Positions 7,901-14,577 of a DNA stretch of 14,577 nt are shown here, piece after piece. Position numbers and translations under genes: made by a program. Numbering within the stretch: position 1 is the first letter of the stretch; each line of letters begins with the position of its first letter. Origin of the DNA: Acropora yongei (Eukaryota; Cnidaria; Anthozoa; Scleractinia; Acroporidae); NCBI GenBank assembly GCA_014634225.1, contig BLFN01000199.1:984913-999489 (forward strand), given 5' to 3'. The notes under the pieces were generated by a model that saw only the letters and a program-made list of their open reading frames with translations, did no database searches and was not told where the DNA came from.

Positions 7901-10900
7901 ACTGCTGTGGACATTTTAATTTAGGGAATATACTTTGTGGAAATCTCTGCATGACCCTACCCCCACCCCACATTTCAGTCTATGAAAATGTTAATACTTT
8001 ATGCATGCTTCATCTCTCACTGGTGATTTGACCTGAAGGTTTCTTATTGATGTGCTGCAAAGAAAAAATAATGCTTTCCTTGTGTAGGATTTTTCTTACA
8101 GCTCTGATTCTTTATGCATATTCCTCAAGCTACTGATCCCACCCACTGAGTGGTTTAATGTGTTCAAGACAGTTTCTTGATGGCTTACTATATTACTCTA
8201 CTGACAAAGTCATCAATTTTTTTCTATTCCAGGACTTAAAGTGTATTTTATAGTCAGACTTATCTTGAAGGATACAGTGTAGTATCAAGGATACTATAGA
8301 TTGTTTGTGTGGGAGCAAGAGTTGAGGGTTGATCTTCCTTGTTCATGCTTATGAGCCAGCCTTCAATATGGGTATTAAATTCTCTGGAGTTGCACTTAGA
8401 AAAAAATGACCAACATGGCATAACAGCAAAAATCAGTATTCATGGCAAAAGGTGCTGGTTTTTCAAAACTTACTTTGTTGTACTTGTGAAGGAGCTTGCT
8501 TCATTTTTGCAGGTTACACTGCAAAGATCCATTCCAGACAAAGGGGTATTCAGGTCCAGATTACTTTTTTGAAAGAATTTCTTGTCACCATTATAGAGAC
8601 TTAAGAAGCATTCATGGTTAAAAATAGCATTTGCAAGTCTACTTGTGACATTTGACCAGTTTTCTTGTTCCATGCTTTGGTTTATATAAAGATAACAACT
8701 AAGACTGGTGGTATCTCCTTAGCGCAAGGGTTTTTTTATCAGTGTGATCCACTCACAGTCCTTTAGTTCTTGGCTATCTCTTAAGGTCAACCTTAGTGAA
8801 TTCAATTGTCATTTTTGCTGCCACTGCATTGGAAACACAATTTGTCACACCTAAAATATATTTTTTTAAAGAGGTTATATGATTTCCTTAGTTGTAATTT
8901 AACTTTCTGTGTTTCTAAACCTTTATGTGTATCTTCACTTAGCTCCGTTTTTGCAATGATAACAATAGTGCAATAATTATGAAGATGACAACAATGGTAG
9001 TAACATCAAATGTTATGAATAGATGAAATAAATGATGCAATGCCTTTTTCTGTCTTCCTCTCTGTCATTTGTGGACTAATTCTTGATTAAAATATGTTTC
9101 CTCTCCAAGGACAAGGATTCAAAGTATGGTACTTTTGACAAAGATGATGCTCTTAAGAGTCTTGAGGAAGAAATATCAAGAGCTGTCAAATTTCAAGGAA
9201 TCAAGGATAGCTATTCAAGAGAAGGACTTAGAGGGTCTTCTGCTTTGGGTAGATTTTCGCAAGATCTATATAACTTGCACAGTAGCTCAGATTCCAGGAA
9301 AATGGAATCTCAAGCTATCAGAGACCTGCATCGTGATGACAGGAAGAGATCTCGCAGCCCGAATGAAAAATCATCACATCGAAAGAGCAGAGAGAATACA
9401 CCAACCAAGCGCAGTCGTGGTTCGACTCTTGGGAGTCACCAGAGCAATGATGATGATTTGCGCAAATTCCTGACTGAATACCAGAAAAGTAAATGGAGTG
9501 ATGATAATAGTCCTACCAGAGACAGGAAGCGATATGATAGCAAGGAAAGAGATCTGTTTCTTTCCTTGGACTATCGTAATTCTGCTCTCAAAGCAGATTT
9601 TGGAGATAACAGCTGGCAGCATCAGGACAAGGAAAGGAGGGACTCTGAAGAATATCCAGGGGATGACTACGTGTCAGGACAACAAAATGAGGGAGGCCTT
9701 ATTGAACGACTAAGGTACATTTTACAGAGTAGAAAGAAGATGAAATATTTGATAATTTTTCTAGATTTTTAGTGCATGAATTGAAAATTTGACTGCCATT
9801 TTTCATTGTTTCGGCATTGTACACCCCATATCTTGTGGGAAATTATTGTCACTGTAATTATGGCAAAAAATTGTGTGACCTTTATTTATGAGAAAAGCGG
9901 CCATTTCATACTGCCCATCACCGAGTGTTGCATTCCATGAAAGTCAATGTCAATTCCATGTTCAGACGTACAATGTTGTACAATCAAAAACAAAGCTTTG
10001 TGACAGTGACTGTGGTTCTATATTTCAGGGCCTTAAGTGGAGATAATGGAGACTCTCTACATAAATCGGAGAATGTGAGCGAAACAAATTATACAGGGAC
10101 TGGGGATTTACTAGAAGACTACAGAGATTCATTTGAGAGCACAAGCTTAAACAGTGGTGCTCTCCAAGCCCTTTCATTGACAAGCCTTGCTGGTCGACCC
10201 AGTGACAAGTACAGAAGTAATTTTGAGCTTGGGAGACCATTTTTTGGGCTTACTTCTGAAAAACATGGAAGGGAACAAGGTACATGAATGAATTCTTTCT
10301 TTTTGCAGTGTGGAAAAAAATAATTTGGAGTAATGGAAGTATGCATTTTTTTTTGCTTATGAATTAAGCCATGTAGGCATAAGCAGTTTTGAGGTCCAAG
10401 TTAACAAAATAATATTCGAATAAGTTTGGCTGAATGTAGCAAATTTTTAGAAGCTTAAACCAGTGTCGTTCTTAGTGACGTTTCTTCATGGTGACTGCTT
10501 GTCCACTTAGAGGAATTAGCTGAGTTGTTGTATTAGCATGGTTAATTTCCTATGACCATTTTCGTCCCGTTTAATTTAGGTCTGAAAGAGTCAAAGTTTG
10601 GTGATGAGGTCAAGAGAAATGAGGCATGGGACGTGCCTTCTAATTCTCTTCTTGACCAAAGAGATCGCGAATTAGATGACTTTTCAACGGTGAAAAGTGG
10701 AAACGAGAGAACGAAAGACCAGCTACGCAACAAAAAGCTGGCCTCCAAGGCACAGCAAAATGACATTGATAACAGGAGCAGTTTCACTGCTGCTCGAGTA
10801 CCAAGCGATTCGCTATCAACCAGTGCGATATATGGCACTAGTAGTGGCACAAGCTCTTCATCCACCAGTGCCAATAATGGTCCAAAACCCCTTTTTCCGT

Positions 10901-13900
10901 CAGGGTTTTTGCCAAGACAAGTGAAAGTGCCGCCTGGAAAAAATGAACAGAGAGTTGGAGGGAGCACAAAAAGTGATTCCCCACCACCACTCCGCAGAGG
11001 AACTGGGTACTTCCCAAGGAGCACAGACAAAAGGTCAAGGTCACGTAGCAGAAGTTCTGAGAGGGGTGAGGTATTTAGCACTCTTGGCAAAAACAACAAG
11101 TTAAAGAATGAAAGTAAAATTCCTGAGAAAGGCACATTTACCACTCAGAATTGGTCTGGCATAGATACGAAGGAGATCGTTGGCAAATCAAAGGGAATTA
11201 ACGCGTCAGTTAGCCCTAAAATTTCAGGAAGCACTCATAGAAGAGGTGACACGGCGAAGAAAGTTGGGAGAGGGGGATTGCAACAGACTCCTCTTGGAAG
11301 AGGACGTGCAGTGATCAATAGCCGCGGCAGAGGGGTCGCAAAAGGCAGGGCAAGAGGAGGAAGAGGACTGCCTGTAGGCACTAGAGGAAGAAGTGTTATA
11401 CTCCGTGGAAGGGGAAGAGGTGTATCCAAATCTAACCTCGTTCCAGTTGGTTTGACTGTTCGAAACATCTTCAGGAAGAGTCGGTCACCAAGTCGAAGAG
11501 ATGTGATACACAGGAGATCTTCCAGGTCCCCGGGAACCTCAACAGGACGCCGAAGTAGGAGTAAGAATGAAAGAAGGAGCCGTAGCTGGAGCCGGAGCAA
11601 TAGCTACTGTAGCACCTGCAGTAGTAGTAGCAGCAGTACGTGTCATAGTTGGAGGAGCAAAAGTCATGACAGTCAGTCAACGAAGGGTCGCCATGATAAA
11701 AGCAAGAGGCATGGCCATCATGATCGCAAAGAAAAGAGAACTAGCAAAGAAGAGAATGACAAAGCGTCTGAGAATCTGTTGGAAAAGCTGAAGACTGATA
11801 TTAAATGTATGGAAAAACAACTGGATGCGAAAAAAGCATCGGAGGTTTATGTTAAAAAGCCTTCAGGGCGGAAACCAGATGTCAAGTCATCACAAGACAT
11901 CTCGAAAAGCAAAGCAGATTCCAACACTAGCAAAGATGCATCAAGAGACTCTAAAACACACTCTAACTCTACTAAAGATTTATCAAAAAGTAAACTGGAT
12001 CCTACGATCTTCAAAGGTGAAGCAAAAAGCAATTTGGAAAGTAAGATAGATGTACCAAAAATCAAATTAGAACTAAAAGCCACTAATGATCCGTCAAGAC
12101 GAAAGCCAAATACAAAATCCTTTTTAACAAAGAATACGTTGGACACTACAGCTTCAAAGTCCAAAGAAACCGTGAAAGATAAATTGGACTTCAAAAGTTA
12201 TTCAAAAAGTACTTCGGACCATAAAGCAGCTAAGGATGTTTTGAGAAGTAAGTGTGAGTCAAAGGAAAGTACAAAAGACCCTCCAAAGGGTAAACTGGAG
12301 GCAAAAATTACCAAGAATGCCTTAAATGATGAAGGTGGCAAGATAAAAGACCCGAAAGTGATATGGAAAGAAAAAATTGTTAAAGAGGAGAAGACTAAAA
12401 GTTCCCGTGAACCTGAGAAACAATTCAAGAAGACAGAGAGCTCCAGAGAAGTGATATTTCAAAAGGACAAACGCAAAGAATCGCTCAATGTTGTAAAGAG
12501 AGAAAAAGACTCATCTTCAAGGGAAGTCAAGATCATTAGTAATGAGTTGAATAGGAATAACAGAGTCTTCAGTGAAGAGATTGGTTCAAAAATAAAGGTC
12601 GATTCACTGAAGATAACTATAGATCAAGCCGATCGTGATTTGGATACAAAGAAGTACAGGACGAATTATAGAGACAATGAGGGCAGTACTCACAAAAGCA
12701 GTAGGTCCTCATCTAAATCTCCTACCAGAAAGCAAAAGAAGAAAGATAAAGAAAAGATTAAATCAAAGAGAGAAAAGAAGAAGTCCAAGAAAAAAAAGCG
12801 TGAAAAATTCAGTGGCGACTCGGAAGATGGATCAGTTTATAGTAGCACGTCTGAGTTCTCTTCCAGCCATGAGAAAAGTTATAAGTACGTTCAACCATCT
12901 AATGACGAGAGAATTGTTGAGTTCTCTCCCAAAGCGCAAGAATCGAGCAAGATCACTGTTCATTCTGCTCAGCGTAAACGAAGCAGCCATAACCTTGCCC
13001 TCAGAAGCAACTTGATCACAATTCCATTACCAAAAGAGCCCGAGACGCAGCCACCAATTAAGCAATCAAAAAGACAGGGGTACCCATTGAAGGAAAAAGG
13101 TAAAGTTGAGGTTGACTATCAGGAGATTCCTTTCACTGAAACCGACACCAATGTCGATTGGGAAATGGCTGAATTTAGTGAAGCACAAGAAGACCAAGTC
13201 CATGATACTTTGCACCAAGGCAGTGAAGAGCAAGAATGGGTCCCAGCACAGGAAGAAGAAACTGAATACTATTATCAAGAGGGAACCCAAGAGACTGGGT
13301 ATGAAGGCGAGTACTACTATACTGGGGAAGAAGGATGGCAGACAAGTGAACAGGGAGAAGGGGAGATTCATGAAGATCAATACCAAGAATGGTACGGAGA
13401 TGAATATGCAGTCGAAGGTTACGAAGGGGAGCAAGTTGCAGAGTACGAAGGACAGTATTATCTGGGTGAGGATGGGTTGTATTATCCTGTCGAAGGTGAA
13501 ACTTATGAAGAGCACCAAGGCGAGTGTAATGAAGGAGTGGTGGACGTTATGGGTGGAGTTCCAGAGGAGGTTGTGGGCTATGCTGGCGAGGGGTCTGTAT
13601 ACGAGTATGCCGAAGGAGGCGAAGAATGGCAACAATACGAAGAAGGTGCTACTTATGAGGGTGAAGATGGTTGGGATCAAACTGAAGGCCAAGGACAGTG
13701 GGATGAACACCAGGATGAACAACAGGAGGGCTATGCTGAAGCAGAGGCAGGATGGGTCGCTGAGTACCCTCAAGATAGTGAGTTTGAAGCCACGGGGCTA
13801 GAGTATGGCACAGAAGCAGGTGCGTTTATGCCGCAAGAAAGCTATGGTACAATTGAAGAACAGGGGTATGAACAACAGTTAGCACCAAGTGATTATCATG

Positions 13901-14544
13901 CAGAAATCTACCCTCCTGACGAAAGACACCACGACGATCATAGCTTCCAGTCTGAGATGCAGGAAGAATCCCTGGAACCAACTGACGGTGTCAAAGTTGT
14001 TACTGATTCTATTGTCAAGACTGAGGAGACTAAACCACTAAAGTCTATTTTGAAGAAAAGCAAATTTGGACAAAACCAGGGTACAAAGCTTGTCAGTGAA
14101 CGTCTTGCTCAGTTGAGGAATCAAGGAACAAACAAAATAGTGATGACACAGTATGGGACATCGATTGGGTCCTCCACAAAGACAAGCGAGAAACTTGAGC
14201 AGAATCAAGACCAAGACTTTGCATTCAGATCTCAAACCGAAGCAGAAAGCTACCGTGAAATGGAGGAAGCAATTTTGTCTTCGCAACCCAAAGATACCAT
14301 TGGAACAGAGTTCATCATTCGTCTTCACGAAAGAGGAACAGCCAATTTCTTTTGCCAACTCTGTCAATGCCATTTCAATACACTGACAGCTAAGAACTTG
14401 CATATCAAGGCAGCCAAGCACGTAGAAAACTACGTACGGCTGAAATCTTCTCTTTTGAAGACATCTATAAAACACTTGAAGGGTCAAACCCTGAAAGGGT
14501 CTGGTGACAAGGACCCCTCAACTGCAGAAAAAAGTGTATTTTAA
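3772..14544 (+). CDS. RS/RGG-rich nuclear protein with C-terminal matrin-type zinc finger, ZNF318-like (join 3772-3933, 9110-9714, 10029-10279, 10580-14544)
   Basis: Four phase-matched exons predict 1660 residues. Order: basic N-terminus; RS dipeptides (about 491-500); RGG/RG box (about 561-625); Ser/Arg-rich stretch (about 637-705); long Lys/Ser-rich region with degenerate SK/KD repeats (about 707-1110); Lys cluster likely acting as an NLS (about 1051-1084); acidic Tyr/Glu/Gly region (about 1187-1410); SILK (1495-1498); and a C-x2-C-x12-H-x5-H finger (C1598, C1601, H1614, H1620). The finger and the preceding GTEF resemble the second matrin-type finger of ZNF318, which also has an SILKK motif. 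This suggests a nuclear RNA-binding or splicing-associated role, but that is inference. Most of the chain is probably disordered. Start ATG has A at -3 and an in-frame stop 69 bp upstream. A cassette exon in intron 1 is possible. Confidence 0.7.
4281..4417. mobile_element. Fold-back MITE, 137 bp
   Basis: Perfect 14-bp inverted arms CATGTTGGTGCACA (4309-4322) and TGTGCACCAACATG (4376-4389). The outer termini GATGGTTTTCA and TGAAACCCTCC pair with three mismatches. TATA flanks both sides (4277-4280 and 4418-4421) and reads as a target-site duplication. No coding capacity. The class of the parent transposon is not evident. Confidence 0.6.
4756..4959 (-). mobile_element. tRNA-derived SINE with triplicated head
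   Basis: On the minus strand it begins with a tRNA-like head: A-box-like TTGGCCTAGTGG, then GTGAGAGCAC, and a decayed B box GGGTTGGATTTCC about 45 bases on (expected GGTTCGANTCC). A body with GTTGGTTCTCTACTCTGCT and CAAAAACCAACATTTGATTTG follows. It ends in a (TTTGA)n tail, visible on + as AAATC repeats at 4756-4771. It matches from memory a SINE widespread in corals and other marine invertebrates. No target duplication was seen. Confidence 0.7.
4921..4959 (-). repeat. 13-bp x 3 tandem repeat in the SINE head
   Basis: Three adjacent 13-mers differ only at positions 2-3: ACTAGGCCAACCC, ACCAGGCCAACCC, ATTAGGCCAACCC (+ strand). On the SINE strand each repeats the A-box-like GGGTTGGCCT. Confidence 0.8.
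5254..5362 (-). pseudogene. 5S-rRNA-like unit, third in transcription order
   Basis: 109-bp 5S-like segment from TTTATGAC (like 5S TCTACGGC) to AAAGCTT. It is degenerate and about 10 bases shorter than 5S in the 5' half, so not expected to be functional. Confidence 0.5.
5380..5488 (-). pseudogene. 5S-rRNA-like unit, middle
   Basis: 109-bp unit with the best box C match: GGATGGGTGATCCCTGGGAATACC split by one missing base relative to 5S. Seventeen-base spacers separate it from both neighbours. Confidence 0.5.
5506..5615 (-). pseudogene. 5S-rRNA-like unit, leading copy
   Basis: 110-bp unit. Its 5' half (5585-5615) differs from the other two and seems closer to the 5S order, with TGAAAATG where 5S has TGAATG. 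The boundary is approximate. Confidence 0.4.
6679..6700 (+). repeat. Left inverted terminal repeat
   Basis: TAGTATATACCACA then AGTGAATA. Pairs with 7223-7252 on the opposite strand, allowing short insertions. Confidence 0.55.
6784..7261 (+). pseudogene. Truncated Crypton-type recombinase, N-terminal domain only (join 6784-6895, 6999-7261)
   Basis: Exon 1 starts MASCF and ends VFN at TTTAATG|gtaagt. Exon 2 begins after gaaaacag (AG at 6997-6998) with WFQQQEEF. Both ends are phase 1 and the 103-bp intron is GT-AG, giving 124 residues. The pattern of EEM, LNKCLQKFY, ARKRDG, LTAIRAALDRHL resembles the SAM-like core-binding domain found before the catalytic domain of Crypton-type tyrosine recombinases and their domesticated relatives (ZMYM2/QRICH1/KCTD1 type). 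The catalytic Arg/His/Tyr domain is absent. After NKP the frame runs into the right terminal repeat and stops at 7259-7261, so an internal deletion is likely. Host exon use is unlikely. Confidence 0.55.
7223..7252 (-). repeat. Right inverted terminal repeat
   Basis: Reverse complement reads TAGTATATACCACA, then CAAGTTGAATA. The first 14 bases are identical to the left end. Confidence 0.55.
7260..7333. repeat. 74-bp near-perfect palindrome
   Basis: Two 37-base arms pair with six mismatches about a centre at 7296/7297. The outer 11 bases are perfect (AATTATTCACC and GGTGAATAATT). It contains five copies of GGTGAATA in either orientation. Confidence 0.8.
7415..7451 (+). repeat. (TTG)9 microsatellite and T10 tract
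   Basis: Nine TTG units at 7415-7441 are followed directly by ten T. A simple repeat with no sign of function. Confidence 0.9.
7746..7859 (+). CDS. Possible cassette exon in intron 1 (low confidence)
   Basis: The 114-bp stretch is open for 38 codons, bounded by aaag| (weak acceptor) and CTTCAG|gtgaga (strong donor). It would be phase 0 on both sides, as exons 1 and 2 require. The peptide is polar (contains QSEIIEDQRKEWGSRF). An open frame this short is fairly likely by chance. Confidence 0.2.
9110..9714 (+). CDS. ZNF318-like gene, exon 2
   Basis: The acceptor gtttcctctccaag| precedes GACAAGGATTC in phase 0. The exon ends CTAAG|gtacat (gt at 9715-9716) in phase 2. It encodes about 201 residues that are highly charged, with SLEEEISRAVKF near the start, RSRSP-type phosphorylation-like motifs, and DLRKFLTEYQKSKW in the middle. 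A second acceptor six bases downstream is possible. Confidence 0.75.
9715..10028 (+). other. ZNF318-like gene, intron 2 (phase 2)
   Basis: 314-bp GT-AG intron ending tatatttcag. AT-rich, no feature seen. Confidence 0.7.
10029..10279 (+). CDS. ZNF318-like gene, exon 3
   Basis: Completes the split Arg codon from exon 2 (AG|G) and ends GAACAAG|gtacat, phase 1. Encodes an acidic/Ser-rich stretch (LLEDYRDSFEST, then ALSLTSLAGRP) with no recognised domain. Confidence 0.75.
10280..10579 (+). other. ZNF318-like gene, intron 3 (phase 1)
   Basis: 300-bp GT-AG intron ending cccgtttaatttag. The downstream open frame extends back into it to 10552, but phase places the exon start at 10580. Confidence 0.7.
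10580..14544 (+). CDS. ZNF318-like gene, exon 4 (terminal, 3965 bp)
   Basis: Completes a Gly codon (G|GT) and runs 1320 codons to TAA at 14542-14544. It holds all the distinctive regions: RS dipeptides, RGG box, Lys-rich and acidic segments, SILK and the zinc finger. Such a long single exon encoding low-complexity sequence is usual in animal nuclear-speckle proteins. The window ends 33 bases after the stop, so the 3' UTR and poly(A) signal are not visible. Confidence 0.85.
14353..14421 (+). other. Matrin/U1-type C2H2 zinc-finger coding segment
   Basis: Encodes CQLC, twelve residues, H, five residues, H: the long His spacing typical of matrin- and U1C-type fingers, which commonly bind RNA or RNP proteins. 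It is preceded by an aromatic FF pair and followed by NYVRLK. Confidence 0.8.
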
Positions 14545-14577
14545 ATAGAAACAGTAATGACAGTGAAGTTTTTCCTT

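Larger units (their letters stand above)
3934..9109 (+). other. 5.2-kb first intron, rich in repeats
   Basis: Phase 0 GT-AG intron. It holds the fold-back element, SINE, 5S-like array, Crypton-like element and (TTG)9 tract listed separately. Outside them (about 3934-4280, 4418-4755, 5616-6678, 7452-9109) I see AT-rich sequence and no gene, apart from the possible cassette exon at 7746-7859. Confidence 0.6.

Noticed and set aside
8339..8572. 77-codon + strand frame with a good internal acceptor (ttcatttttgcag)
   Set aside because: The possible exon after it would be 41 bp with a weak donor and would break the phase between exons 1 and 2.
10542..11144. 200-codon minus-strand open frame
   Set aside because: Antisense to the coding exon, low complexity, no splice or domain support.
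13066..13773. 235-codon minus-strand open frame, hydrophobic and membrane-like
   Set aside because: It is the antisense of the Glu/Tyr-rich coding region, where GAA/GAG codons read as Phe/Leu on the other strand.
13106..13801. 231-codon + strand frame overlapping the main exon
   Set aside because: Out-of-frame shadow of the acidic region; Lys/Met-rich by codon bias, no domain.

Overview
The window is metazoan nuclear DNA, most likely from an anthozoan cnidarian such as a stony coral. Evidence for a metazoan: spliced genes with GT-AG introns, a ciliary radial-spoke protein, and a nuclear RS/RGG protein with a matrin-type zinc finger. The repeats (tRNA-derived SINE, Crypton-like recombinase fragment, fold-back element) look like those of coral genomes, but that placement is from memory and was not searched.

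Two genes lie head-to-tail on the + strand. Gene 1 (1-2469) is the 3' end of an RSPH10B-like gene: three coding exons (1-916, 1612-1755, 2291-2469) whose phases join exactly, giving the last 412 residues and the stop. Gene 2 (3772-14544) is a four-exon gene (3772-3933, 9110-9714, 10029-10279, 10580-14544), also phase-consistent, predicting a 1660-residue nuclear-type protein. Its order is: basic N-terminus, RS dipeptides, RGG/RG box, Ser/Arg-rich stretch, a long Lys/Ser-rich region, an acidic Tyr/Glu/Gly-rich region, a SILK motif, and a C-terminal C-x2-C-x12-H-x5-H finger that resembles the second finger of ZNF318.

The 1.3 kb between the genes holds a possible poly(A) signal, a dispersed-repeat-like stretch, and a promoter region with a ZNF143/Staf-like site. 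The first intron of gene 2 (5.2 kb) is packed with repeats: a fold-back MITE with TATA target duplications (4281-4417), a minus-strand tRNA-derived SINE with a triplicated head (4756-4959), three tandem degenerate 5S-rRNA-like units at 126-bp spacing (5254-5615), and an internally deleted Crypton-like element with inverted ends and a 74-bp palindrome (6679-7333). A (TTG)9 tract follows. One 114-bp stretch in this intron (7746-7859) has splice-like ends and the right phase to be a cassette exon.

No prokaryotic features, CRISPR arrays or functional structural-RNA genes were seen. The two genes have no evident shared pathway. The most unusual items are the 5S-like tandem array, the recombinase element with inverted ends, and the domain layout of gene 2.
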